Shown here piece by piece: positions 37,045 through 44,593 of a stretch of DNA of 44,593 nucleotides (position 1 is the stretch's first letter; every line of letters starts with the position of its first letter). The DNA comes from Rubripirellula sp. (lineage in GTDB: Bacteria; Planctomycetota; Planctomycetia; Pirellulales; Pirellulaceae): NCBI GenBank assembly GCA_022425745.1, contig JAKMEW010000482.1, forward strand, positions 1 through 44,593, written 5' to 3'. The notes beneath the pieces are model-generated. The model was not told where the DNA came from. It was given only the letters and a program-made list of their open reading frames with translations, and made no database searches. The position numbers were made by a program, and so were the translations under genes.

Positions 37045-37602
37045 ATGATCGATAAGAAGCTTGCAAGGTTTTTGGTCATCGTGGCTGTTGCGATGATTTT
37101 GGCACTATCGATGCTTGGACGAAATTGGTGGTGCCCGCTTGGTGATCCGCTACCGTGGTCTTTGGATGTTTGGTCCCGGCACAATTCTCAGCACCTATTT
37201 GATGCCTATTCACTAACGCATATACAGCATGGTATAGGGATCGTTCTTGTGCTTGGTTTGATTAGCAAAGGGCAGTTTTCATTCCCAGTTCGCGCTAGAG
37301 TCACAGCAGTGATTGAGGCAGTCTGGGAGTTTCTTGAAAACACTCCATTTATTATCAATCGGTATCGAGAAGCTACAATTTCGCTCGATTATTACGGCGA
37401 CAGTATCGCCAATTCATTCAGTGATTATTTGATGTGCCTTTTGGGTTTGTTTGTAACCAACCGACTTGGTTGGAAAAGAGGTCTGGTTTTGTTTGTAATC
37501 TTGGAGGGTGTCTGTTTGTTTTGGATGCGAGACAGTTTGTTATTGAATATTGTCATGTTGCTCGCGCCCAACGATTTCATACGCGAGTGGCAATCGCAAT
37601 GA
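37045..37602 (+). CDS. DUF2585 family membrane protein
   Basis: A 185-residue integral membrane protein with about five hydrophobic helices. It matches the DUF2585 (UPF0314) family pattern: LGRNWWC at the end of helix 1, NSQHLFDAYSLTHIQHG, AVIEAVWEFLENTPFIINRYREATISLDYYGDSIANSFSDYLMCLLG, and DSLLLNIVMLLAP. The conserved polar residues inside membrane segments (His, Glu, Asn, Asp) suggest a catalytic or transport role, but none is known. ATG 37045 is preferred to the TTG directly before it. A TauD-like dioxygenase gene follows after 48 bases on the same strand. Confidence 0.85.
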   Translation: MIDKKLARFLVIVAVAMILALSMLGRNWWCPLGDPLPWSLDVWSRHNSQHLFDAYSLTHIQHGIGIVLVLGLISKGQFSFPVRARVTAVIEAVWEFLENTPFIINRYREATISLDYYGDSIANSFSDYLMCLLGLFVTNRLGWKRGLVLFVILEGVCLFWMRDSLLLNIVMLLAPNDFIREWQSQ

Positions 37603-37650
37603 TAAACTGGCAGTTTGTTGGCGTAATTGGTTACCAATGAGGGATAAGTT

Positions 37651-38670
37651 TTGAAGTTACATCCTAATGATACGCACGCTAACTGGATGGGGGCAGATTT
37701 GCCGCAACGACCAGATTGGTGTCATCAGCTAACTCCCGATGAGATAGCAGAGTGTATTGCCTTCGCATCTGAATACGAACGCAGTGATGGTGCGGAGGAC
37801 TTGAGCCGATCATTTGAGTCGATTCTTCCAACTTTTTGCGAGAGGTTAAAACGTATTCAATCCGATCTTGAAACGGGATCCGGTGCGACTCGTCTTGCAG
37901 GTTTTCCAATCGACCAAATAAGTCACGACGCAGTGGAAAGAATATTTCTGCTCGCAATGACTCAAGTTGGCACCCCCGTGTCGCAGAGCATTCATGGCGA
38001 GACCGTTTTTCATGTGCGAGATGAGGGTTACAAGGAGGGTGACCCGAGGGCTAGAGGCCCGAGTTCTAAGAACCGACTTACGTTTCATTCGGATCGTTGT
38101 GACGTGATCAGTTTTCTCTGTTTGCAGGACGCAAAGCATGGTGGCGATAATCAAATTGTAAGTTCGATAGCCATTTTTGAACAAATCGAGCGGGAGCGAC
38201 CTGATCTTGCGAGAGTCTTGATGGAGCCGTTCTGGTACCAGCGACATAATGTCGACTCTGGAAATGAAAACTCTTTTTATCAGCAACCTGTCTTTTCGAT
38301 CTACCAAGAAAGATTTGCTTCGAGTCTTCTTCGTGTGTTAATCGATCGAGCGTATCAATCACCCGATATCCCGGAAATGACGATGTTACAGCGAGAGGGG
38401 TTGGATCTGATTGAAGAGCTTGCATGCCGACCGGAAATGCATCTGGAGTTTCGGCAGGAACGCGGTGACATTGTTTTGTTGAATAATTTTGTGACTTTGC
38501 ATCGAAGGACCGCCTTCGCGGATCATCAGGATGAGAATCGCCGCAGACACTTGCTCAGGGTATGGCTATCAATGCCGAATAGTCGAGCGCTCAATCCCCT
38601 TTTTGCAGCCAGCTACGGAAATACTGCCGCGGGCTCAGTGCGTGGTGGGATGCGGGTGGCGGCCAGTTAG
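37651..38670 (+). CDS. TauD/TfdA-like Fe(II)/2-oxoglutarate dioxygenase
   Basis: A 339-residue oxygenase with TTG 37651 as start, supported by AGGG 8 bases upstream. The facial triad is visible: TFHSDRCD (His146, Asp148) and TLHRRTAF (His284), with Arg303 in RHLLRVWLSMPN as the 2-oxoglutarate anchor. The N-terminal 100 residues and the central FYQQPVFSIYQERFASSLLR region match TauD/gamma-butyrobetaine-hydroxylase-like proteins of unknown substrate. The C-terminus ends with a short Gly/Ala-rich tail. The neighbour is a DUF2585 membrane protein, so an operon of two is likely. The substrate cannot be named. Confidence 0.9.
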   Translation: MKLHPNDTHANWMGADLPQRPDWCHQLTPDEIAECIAFASEYERSDGAEDLSRSFESILPTFCERLKRIQSDLETGSGATRLAGFPIDQISHDAVERIFLLAMTQVGTPVSQSIHGETVFHVRDEGYKEGDPRARGPSSKNRLTFHSDRCDVISFLCLQDAKHGGDNQIVSSIAIFEQIERERPDLARVLMEPFWYQRHNVDSGNENSFYQQPVFSIYQERFASSLLRVLIDRAYQSPDIPEMTMLQREGLDLIEELACRPEMHLEFRQERGDIVLLNNFVTLHRRTAFADHQDENRRRHLLRVWLSMPNSRALNPLFAASYGNTAAGSVRGGMRVAAS

Positions 38671-38957
38671 CGATTGTGTTGAGTCAGATGGCCACGTGTT
38701 CGAATTCTCGGCATTTTGCGCAGTCACTGTAAGAGGAGTCTTGTCCATTTGTAGCGTAACGCCACTGGCATTTGAAGCTAGACTCAACGCGGGGAAAGGG
38801 GCTGTCATTATTTGATGCCTCCTGCCAAAATTGTGCGCCGTGCGACGAACATCTCGATGGAACTCTGTTTTGTTTGGAGCTTCGACTCAAGTGACGTTTC
38901 AAGCTTCGCGAAGTCCAGATCCCGAGTGTCTACAGCTGCCTAGGACAGGGTGACAAT

Positions 38958-39305
38958 GTGAATGACGAGAACGAGCAAAATCCTTTTGATCCATTGGTTC
39001 ACGACCCTGAGATGGTCTCCCCACCCCAGAGTGCGTCGGATGGTACGGGCGGCGTGATCCCTTACAAGAATCCATCCGCACTGGTTGCCTATTACCTAGG
39101 GATCTTTTCGTTTCTTCCATTTATTGGCTTAATCCTTGCGGTGCCCGCATTCATTCTCGGTGTACTCGGATTAATGGCCAGGAAACGCAACCCGGCAGTT
39201 CGAGGTTCAGTTCATGCATGGATAGGGATTATCTTGGGTGGGATTTTCTCCTTGGTTTGGGGCGGATTGGTCCTGTTTCTTGCGTTGAGCATGCCTATCG
39301 GCTAA
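38958..39305 (+). CDS. DUF4190 family small membrane protein
   Basis: A 115-residue protein with a soluble acidic N-terminus (about 45 residues, Asn/Pro-rich) and two hydrophobic helices with the DUF4190 pattern: NPSALVAYYLGIFSFLPFIGLILAVPAFILGVLGL, then GSVHAWIGIILGGIFSLVWGGLVLF. Start GTG 38958 has AGGG 7 bases upstream. DUF4190 has no assigned function. It stands alone, 288 bases after the dioxygenase gene and 93 before the antiporter gene. Confidence 0.85.
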   Translation: MNDENEQNPFDPLVHDPEMVSPPQSASDGTGGVIPYKNPSALVAYYLGIFSFLPFIGLILAVPAFILGVLGLMARKRNPAVRGSVHAWIGIILGGIFSLVWGGLVLFLALSMPIG

Positions 39306-39398
39306 CTCGCAGGCGACTTGGGATCGAACCGAACTAGGTGAGCCAACGTTGTAAGTCAAACGTGGCGCAAAATACGGATACTAAGACGTTGAACTTTC

Positions 39399-41054
39399 AT
39401 GGCTGGCTTTGCAATTGAACATGTCGCAACCGATTTCTTGACTGTCTTAGTCGGTGGTCTGATTTCGGGTGTGTTTTGCAAACGATTTGGCATCTCAATG
39501 CTCGTGGGTTATTTGGTGATTGGCGGCCTCCTTGGACAAGGTTGCCTTGGGTTGGTGGCGCAGGATGATCATGAGCTTGAATTGATGGCGGAAGCGGGGG
39601 CACTGTTATTGTTATTTGCAGTTGGCCTAGAGTTTTCAATCGATCAATTAAAGCGTTTGCGACGTTATATTTTTGTCGGTGGTGCGGCGCAGATGTTACT
39701 GGTGATCGTGCCGGTTTACGTTCTTGCTTTGATGTTTGGTTTCACATGGCAGGCAAGCGTACTAATCGGCGCAAGTGTGTCGCTGAGTTCGACCATCCTT
39801 GTATTTAAAGCTCTTAACGAATGGGGTCAGGCATCTGCTCCCCATGGTCGAAGAGCGATTGCAGTTTTGTTGTTTCAGGATGTTGCCCTCGTTCCGGTAA
39901 TGTTGCTTGTCCCGGCGCTCGGTGTCGAAACAGAATCTGGCCTGCTGAGCAGATTCGGCAGTCTCGCTCTGATAGCCAGCGTCTTTGTGATCGCGGTGTA
40001 TTGGCTCAGGCGACTGATCGCTCGCTATGTTGTTCCTAGTTTGATTGATTTGCGAAGCACGGAATTGGTCGTTCTTTTTTCCGTGATTGTTTTAGCGGGT
40101 TCATGTTGGGTGTCTTATCTATTGTCGATGCCCGCGGCGGTGGGAGCATTAGCTTCCGGCTTTTTACTTAGCGGCAATCGACTCACACACCAGATTGATA
40201 CTTTGGTGCTTCCTTTTAGAGAGACATTCGCAGCAGTTTTCTTTGTGACTCTCGGAACACTTTTGCGGCCCCAGGTGTTCTTGGACGAACCCGTCATTAT
40301 GGTTGCTGCTCTTCTATTGGCTCTTTTGGTTAAAACCGCGGCGGCATCTTTTTCACTGAGGCTTACGGGTCTTCCGTGGCGACAAGCTATCGGTTCAGGG
40401 TTGGGTTTAGCTCAGCTAGGTGAGTTTTCGTTTTTGCTCGTCGGCGTAGGTGTAAGTGAAGGCATTCTTAGCGAAGCGGATTATCAGAGAACCCTGTTGG
40501 TTGCAATTGGCACCCTTGTTTTAACTCCTCAACTTATAAAATTCGGATTAAACTGGGGTCGCTTGTCCGGTGAAGACGATGAGAGCCATGTCGGGCACGG
40601 TGCTGATCTTAGCGATACAACTCGAGCAGTGGTCATAGGTGTCGGGGTGATTGGAGGACGCACGGCTGCGAGGCTGGAGACGCTTGGTGTGCAGGTTTGC
40701 CTGGTGGATCATAGTCCCCTGAATTTGTACCCTTTTGCTCAGCAAGGTTTTCAAACCGTGACGGGCGATGCATTGCATGATCGCGTTATGGCGAGCATAG
40801 AGCTGACCGAGACGCAGATTGCGATTGTCAGCGTTCCCGATGATACCAATGCGATTGAGATTGTGTCGAAGCTCCACCAGACGAATCCACATTTATTTAT
40901 CCTTGTTCGTTGTCGGTATTTTTCAAATATCAACGAACTCGAAAAAGTGGGTGCAAGCCAAGTTGTCAGTGAAGAGAAAGAGACATCCAGTGTGATTTCG
41001 CAAATGTGTGAACGCATGCTTTGGAAAAATCGCGACGGAGATGCGAGTCGGTAA
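39399..41054 (+). CDS. Kef-type CPA2 cation/proton antiporter with TrkA-N domain
   Basis: A 551-residue membrane protein. About 385 residues contain 12-13 helices of the CPA2 exchanger fold (GISMLVGYLVIGGLLGQG, LLLLFAVGLEFSIDQL, SLSSTILVFKALNEWG, LLFQDVALVPVML). The last includes the conserved Gln-Asp pair of Kef/KefB/YbaL proteins. The C-terminal TrkA-N/RCK domain begins about residue 405 (VVIGVGVIGGRTAARLE, a Rossmann GxGxxG, then VTGDALHDRV) and likely senses nucleotide or redox state. It probably exchanges potassium or sodium for protons in pH or osmotic homeostasis. No glutathione-binding partner (KefF/KefG) is adjacent. The gene stands alone in its strand context. Confidence 0.94.
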   Translation: MAGFAIEHVATDFLTVLVGGLISGVFCKRFGISMLVGYLVIGGLLGQGCLGLVAQDDHELELMAEAGALLLLFAVGLEFSIDQLKRLRRYIFVGGAAQMLLVIVPVYVLALMFGFTWQASVLIGASVSLSSTILVFKALNEWGQASAPHGRRAIAVLLFQDVALVPVMLLVPALGVETESGLLSRFGSLALIASVFVIAVYWLRRLIARYVVPSLIDLRSTELVVLFSVIVLAGSCWVSYLLSMPAAVGALASGFLLSGNRLTHQIDTLVLPFRETFAAVFFVTLGTLLRPQVFLDEPVIMVAALLLALLVKTAAASFSLRLTGLPWRQAIGSGLGLAQLGEFSFLLVGVGVSEGILSEADYQRTLLVAIGTLVLTPQLIKFGLNWGRLSGEDDESHVGHGADLSDTTRAVVIGVGVIGGRTAARLETLGVQVCLVDHSPLNLYPFAQQGFQTVTGDALHDRVMASIELTETQIAIVSVPDDTNAIEIVSKLHQTNPHLFILVRCRYFSNINELEKVGASQVVSEEKETSSVISQMCERMLWKNRDGDASR

Positions 41055-41169
41055 GACATCGGCGAAGACCTTGTTGCTCTGCCAGGTTAGCCCAGCATGA
41101 AGTCATTGAGTGTTTTGTGAAAACAGTTCTTGGGCAGAACAAACCAGTACTAATATCAACGGGATTTCG

Positions 41170-42249
41170 ATGAATCCGACTCAATTTGGTATCGCCAATA
41201 TTTCGCTCCATCAACCCAAGCAGGTCATTTCTAATGATTGGTATGGCGAGAGTCTTCCAAAGAAGTTTGTTAACCACACCGGTATTGAGGAACGTCATAT
41301 CTCATTTCGTGATGAAGTGACGATGGCGGCGGAATGTATCGAGAGCATGGTGGATCACGGAAAAATTGATTTGAAGGACTGCGCTGGGTTAATCTTTGTT
41401 ACACCATCATTTGTGCCAATGCATGTTGCGAATCGCTACATGGATCGGCAGCAGGCGAGGCAAGAACAACCGTCTCGAGCCGCACATCAGCTTGCGAATC
41501 GCCTGGGCATGAACGCGAGGAAAATTGCGGGAATGAATGGCTTTTGTAGTGGGTATGCAAAGGCATGTTTGTATGCGAAACAAAAAATGGTTCCTGCATT
41601 GAATCTTCAGGGAACTGAGATGATCTTGCTAGTGACATCCAATCGCATTAGTCGGATCACAGATTATGGATGTCGACAATCTGGCGCTTTATTCGGCGAT
41701 TTCGCCACTGTTACCGTGCTGTCCCGGACGGAGAATCAACGCTACCCCGTTCGATTTGAGCTAGTTGACGTTTGTTACAACAAACAGGCGGTTAATCGAC
41801 CTTACTTTGATTTTTCGTTGAAGCAGAATGTCTTAGTACCGACACCTGATGGTGGTCAGGAGATTGTTCCTGAGCGGCTCGTCTTTTCAATGGACGGTAT
41901 GGGGATTGCCGATACCGCTCCACGAGCCATGGCTGCATCAGCCGGTCAATTGCTTGAAGCGAATGGAATCAGTGCTTCGGAAGTGCAACGAGTAGTTCCC
42001 CACCAAGCTGGGAACGGTATTATCCGGCTAGCTTCGATGAAATTTGAGCAGTTGGGGCTTGAGGCAGAAGTTGTAAATGGCTTAGCGAAGGATGTCGGTA
42101 ATGTGAGTTCTGGCTCAGTACCGCTGGCCCTGTCTAAGCTGTGGGCCGATTTAGAAGGGTACGTCCTTTGTCCTGTGGCCGCCGTTGGAAGCCCTGGGCG
42201 TCCTGAGGTTTCTCAGGGCTGCCTGCTCTTTAAGGCACGCGCAGTGTGA
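41170..42249 (+). CDS. Beta-ketoacyl-ACP synthase III (FabH-like)
   Basis: A 359-residue thiolase-fold enzyme that condenses an acyl-CoA with a malonyl thioester or similar. The catalytic triad of KAS III is intact: Cys126 in GMNGFCSGYAKA, His278 in VVPHQAGNGI, and Asn311 in KDVGNVSSGSVPLAL. ATG 41170 (MNPTQFGIANISLHQP) is chosen because the FabH-like fold starts there and GGGA is 5 bases upstream; the frame opens at 41110. The 160-245 region differs from FabH proper, and no acyl carrier or other fatty acid gene is close, so this may act in a specialised lipid or polyketide. It is followed by an Mla-like lipid transport operon after 293 bases, which hints at a link to envelope lipids (inference). 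Confidence 0.88.
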   Translation: MNPTQFGIANISLHQPKQVISNDWYGESLPKKFVNHTGIEERHISFRDEVTMAAECIESMVDHGKIDLKDCAGLIFVTPSFVPMHVANRYMDRQQARQEQPSRAAHQLANRLGMNARKIAGMNGFCSGYAKACLYAKQKMVPALNLQGTEMILLVTSNRISRITDYGCRQSGALFGDFATVTVLSRTENQRYPVRFELVDVCYNKQAVNRPYFDFSLKQNVLVPTPDGGQEIVPERLVFSMDGMGIADTAPRAMAASAGQLLEANGISASEVQRVVPHQAGNGIIRLASMKFEQLGLEAEVVNGLAKDVGNVSSGSVPLALSKLWADLEGYVLCPVAAVGSPGRPEVSQGCLLFKARAV

Positions 42250-42277
42250 TCGTCGCAAACGTGTGATCGTCGCAAAC
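42244..42277. repeat. Perfect 17-bp tandem duplication over the FabH-like stop codon
   Basis: GTGTGATCGTCGCAAAC occurs at 42244-42260 and again at 42261-42277, followed by a degenerate partial copy. The first unit contains the stop codon (42247-42249). It probably arose by slippage; no function is evident. Confidence 0.9.
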
Positions 42278-42542
42278 GTTTGATCTCGTGGGTTTTGTTT
42301 TTGTCTGTCTATCGGCGACAAGGATAGATTTGAACCTTGGGATCGAATCAAAATTGGCAGCCGTGGCCGTCTTCACAAGGTCGGGTTGTACTGATTAGGT
42401 GGTTTTTTGTGGCAGCATTTGTTCGTAAAGTGCCGGTTCTGGCGATTTTCTTGCCTCATCGGGTGAGTCGTAACCGATTGCGATAGTGCTGTGGAATTGT
42501 CTTGGTGAGAAGAACGTCATTCCCCCTTAACGCGGTTGCGTC

Positions 42543-43415
42543 GTGCAGGTTACTCGTTCGAGAGTTCGGAGATTCAGCCTAGGCTATCGCGTGCGACCCG
42601 GTCAATTGGTTGAGGTTGTCGGTGGCACAGTGGTTCGGCGCTGCCGCGCCGTAGCGAGCATTCTGTCGCTCTTATGGGCTAGTTTTTCTCTCGCTTTCAC
42701 CCCGCGGTCGTGGTCTCAGCCAGTTCGAAATGTCATGGCTCGACAGCTGCTTTTCACGGGTGTGGATGGCACATGGGCGGCGATGCGTTTTGGCGCGGCG
42801 GTGGGAGTCCTGTTGATCGTGCAGGCAGCTCTCTGGGTCGATGCGATTGGGATGACTACCGAAATGATTGCTCCGATGTTGTGGCGTGTAATCGTCCGCG
42901 AGGTGGCGCCCCTGTTAGCGTGCTTGGTTGTGATTGGCCGGAGCGGTATTGCAATATCGACCGAGTTAGCAACCATGCGCGTCGATGGTGAGCTAGAGGT
43001 GTTGGATGCGCAGGGAATCGATCCGATGACCAGCTTGGTCATGCCCCGCGTGACGAGCATGGTCTTCAGCGTGTTTTGTCTGGCATTGATCACAGCGACT
43101 GCGATGATACTGACGGGCTATGCCGGCGGGCGTGCAGTCGGCGTCATTCGTGTGTCGTTTGTTGGATTCATTGATCAGCTTGTTGGCGAGATTGATACGT
43201 TGGACCTGCTTTTCTTTGTTCCCAAAACGATTGTTGCAGGCGCATTCGCTGCCGCAATCTGTTGTTTGGATGGTTTGAGTGTTAAAGCCACAATCACGGA
43301 TGTTCCACGTGTGTCCGCGCGCGCAGGAATCAGAGCACTCGGTGCGGTCTTCATCATTTCGGCAATCTTATCGATTTTGATCTACGGCCGCATTCTCATC
43401 TTTGAGGTGATTTAG
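42543..43415 (+). CDS. mlaE: MlaE-type lipid ABC transporter permease
   Basis: A 290-residue permease of the MlaE family, which moves phospholipids between membranes with MlaF and MlaD. After a 60-residue N-terminal segment the family fold is clear: ARQLLFTGVDGTWAAMRFGAAVG, WRVIVREVAPLLACLVVIGRSGIAISTELATMRVDGELEVLDAQGIDP, where the glycine-serine-alanine helix and the ELATM/LDAQGIDP segment are the MlaE hallmarks. Start GTG 42543 is a compromise; a later start is possible because the first 45 residues are basic and not hydrophobic. The stop lies two bases before the next start, so the next gene is coupled. Operon order permease, ATPase-like, MCE protein. Confidence 0.93.
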   Translation: MQVTRSRVRRFSLGYRVRPGQLVEVVGGTVVRRCRAVASILSLLWASFSLAFTPRSWSQPVRNVMARQLLFTGVDGTWAAMRFGAAVGVLLIVQAALWVDAIGMTTEMIAPMLWRVIVREVAPLLACLVVIGRSGIAISTELATMRVDGELEVLDAQGIDPMTSLVMPRVTSMVFSVFCLALITATAMILTGYAGGRAVGVIRVSFVGFIDQLVGEIDTLDLLFFVPKTIVAGAFAAAICCLDGLSVKATITDVPRVSARAGIRALGAVFIISAILSILIYGRILIFEVI

Positions 43416-43417
43416 AG

Positions 43418-44158
43418 ATGAGTTTATACAAGGCTTTTGACGCTAAATCGGAAAACCCTTTGGTATTGCAGTTGCAGGGTGTGACGCTTCGGCCCGATTT
43501 TGAAAGTGGCCTCGAGCTTCAGGAAGTGGATTTAGAATTGAATGCGGGCGAGTTGTTGACGATTCAAGTTGATGCAGCGACCCGAACTCGCTCATTCGCA
43601 TCAATGATTCAAGGGATTTTGCATCCAGAGTCTGGAATCGTTCGGTTCCTGCAACAGGATTGGCAAGGTTCGGATTATCAGAGGCATTTCTGGCAGCGGA
43701 GTTTGATAGGTAGGGTTTTTGAGGGACAGGCGTGGATTGAAAATCTGAATGTTGATGAGAACGTGACACTGGCGGCACGGCATCACGGGGTGCAAGTGAG
43801 TGATATTACCTCTTCAATCCAACACTGGTGTAATCAGTTTGGAGTGGACAAATTAGCAACTCGACGGCCCGCCTTCGTTGCCCCAGCAACCTTGCAGATT
43901 CATCAATGGATTCGAGCTTTTCTGGGGAATCCTAAGTTGGTGATTTTAGAAACGCCATTGCAATATCTTGCTAAAAAATGGGTCAAGGTATTCCTTGCTG
44001 CGGTCAGCGAATTATTGAATCGCGGGACGGCTGTGCTTTGGTTGGATAGCCGGACGGATTTGCCTTTTTGTGATGTCGTCGGTCCCTGCCGGCATCTCCG
44101 AGTTGATGGAGCCAAGCTAAAAACCATTAACGCCGGGCATGGAGGTGACAATGAATGA
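43418..44158 (+). CDS. Degenerate MlaF-like ABC ATPase homologue (pseudo-ATPase)
   Basis: A 246-residue protein at the position of MlaF and with that fold: LELQEVDLELNAGELLTIQV, ILHPESGIVRF, GRVFEGQAWIENLNVDENVTLAARHHG, LGNPKLVILETPL. Every catalytic motif has changed. The Walker A site reads VDAATRTRSF (51-60) instead of GxSGSGKST, the signature is VAPAT (154-158) instead of LSGGM, Walker B is LVILETP (no Asp-Glu pair), and the switch His is lost (WLDSRTD). The Q-loop position is Glu102. Coding potential is intact, with no stop or frameshift. It may be a structural or regulatory subunit that depends on a different ATPase. A second normal MlaF may lie downstream of the window. Coupled to the MlaE gene (2-base gap) and overlapping the next. 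Confidence 0.85.
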   Translation: MSLYKAFDAKSENPLVLQLQGVTLRPDFESGLELQEVDLELNAGELLTIQVDAATRTRSFASMIQGILHPESGIVRFLQQDWQGSDYQRHFWQRSLIGRVFEGQAWIENLNVDENVTLAARHHGVQVSDITSSIQHWCNQFGVDKLATRRPAFVAPATLQIHQWIRAFLGNPKLVILETPLQYLAKKWVKVFLAAVSELLNRGTAVLWLDSRTDLPFCDVVGPCRHLRVDGAKLKTINAGHGGDNE

Positions 44159-44593
44159 AGTTTATCGCCTCAGGTACACCAATCAGATTGTTGGCGTGTT
44201 TCTGTTGTTATTTCTGGCGTTGATAATCGTACTCTCCTTCACCGTGTTTCGGCTTGGCAATCGGTTTGGTGCCAAGGATCGTTTCTGGATCGAGGCGTCG
44301 GAGGAAGAGGTGCATGAGTTGCATCCCGGTACTGAAGTTTTGATTCTTGGTAAGCCTGTCGGTGAGGTGCTGGATTTAAGTTATTTGGAGGATGGAAGCG
44401 GTGTGAGGGTTGATATTCAGTTGACCAAGCAAAATACCGCAATGGTCTTTGAAGACTCAGTTGTGCGACTGGAGAGGAAATTTGGCGTCGGGACACCGGT
44501 TCTGGTGATACGCCGTGACTCACGGAAACGTTTATCAGCTAAACCATTAGCGGCAAATCAACGCATCCTATCTTTTTTACCCAACCTAGATCG
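44151..44593 (+). CDS. mlaD: MlaD/MCE domain protein, C-terminus beyond window
   Basis: Open frame from ATG 44151 with GGAGGT just upstream, running off the right edge. It overlaps the stop of the degenerate MlaF-like gene by eight bases. Residues about 14-36 form one transmembrane helix (GVFLLLFLALIIVLSFTVF), and residues about 45-120 are an MCE (MlaD) domain: LHPGTEVLILGKPVGEVLDLSY, VRVDIQLTKQ, FEDSVVRLERKFGVGTPVLVI. MCE proteins form a ring that carries lipids across the periplasm to or from the MlaE permease. The remaining length is unknown; planctomycete MCE proteins vary in C-terminal extensions. Confidence 0.9.
   Translation, partial: MNEVYRLRYTNQIVGVFLLLFLALIIVLSFTVFRLGNRFGAKDRFWIEASEEEVHELHPGTEVLILGKPVGEVLDLSYLEDGSGVRVDIQLTKQNTAMVFEDSVVRLERKFGVGTPVLVIRRDSRKRLSAKPLAANQRILSFLPNLD

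Noticed and set aside
37846-38307. 153-residue minus-strand frame
   Set aside because: Antisense to the TauD-like gene with its intact metal motif.
42244-42285. Possible CRISPR-like or attachment-site repeat
   Set aside because: Only two adjacent exact copies with no spacers and no mobile genes; a simple tandem duplication explains it.
1-44593. Mobile element or recent horizontal island
   Set aside because: No transposase, integrase, tRNA or flanking repeats are visible, and the gene families throughout are typical planctomycete ones.

Overview
The window looks like a piece of a Planctomycetota chromosome, most likely a marine Pirellulaceae-type bacterium. This rests on family content: five secreted sulfatases, two DUF1552 + DUF1592-type pairs, a DUF1549/DUF1553 + DUF1501 pair, DUF1080 proteins, PVC-type CxxCH cytochrome-like domains and a YHYH protein. 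The genus cannot be fixed from the sequence alone. GTG and TTG starts are frequent. I see no rRNA, tRNA, CRISPR array, transposase, integrase or phage gene.

Layout. (A) 1-9531, minus strand: a six-gene run encoding a carboxypeptidase-regulatory/beta-propeller protein, two sulfatases, a SASA-esterase/beta-lactamase-fold fusion, a DUF1552 protein and a DUF1587/DUF1592-type protein cut by the window edge. (B) 9721-13462, plus strand: a complete TRAP transporter (DctP, DctQ, DctM, with 4-base overlaps) followed by a phytanoyl-CoA-dioxygenase-like enzyme. (C) 13534-18036, minus: a sulfatase, a YHYH-domain protein, a broken DUF1080 gene and another sulfatase. (D) 18232-19776, plus: a PQQ-type beta-propeller. 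(E) 19792-23004, minus: a 1070-residue DUF1080/propeller/HEAT-like/cytochrome c protein. (F) 23288-31093, plus: a sulfatase, a small lipoprotein, a QueC-like PP-loop enzyme of unknown function, and a second DUF1552/DUF1592-type pair with a LamG-like insert. (G) 31098-36770, minus: DUF1549/DUF1553 protein, DUF1501 protein, amidohydrolase. (H) 37045-44593, plus: DUF2585 membrane protein, TauD-like dioxygenase, DUF4190 protein, Kef-type antiporter, KAS III (FabH-like) enzyme, then an Mla-type lipid-transport operon (MlaE, a degenerate MlaF-like protein, MlaD start).

Functionally, 1 to about 36770 reads as a catabolic region for sulfated and acetylated polysaccharides: exported sulfatases and esterases remove substituents, DUF1080 and propeller proteins probably bind or oxidise sugars, and the cytochrome-domain proteins probably carry electrons. 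The TRAP/dioxygenase operon handles an unidentified small, probably carboxylated, solute. From about 37 kb on, the content shifts to envelope and housekeeping functions.

Most unusual items: the MlaF-like protein (43418-44158), which has lost every ATPase motif; the QueC-like protein with no queuosine context; the esterase/serine-hydrolase fusion; and the truncated DUF1080 gene beside a perfect 16-bp tandem duplication. No gene-free stretch exceeds 300 bases. The longest (23005-23287, 36771-37044, 38671-38957, 42250-42542) hold only the features listed, and I otherwise see nothing in them.
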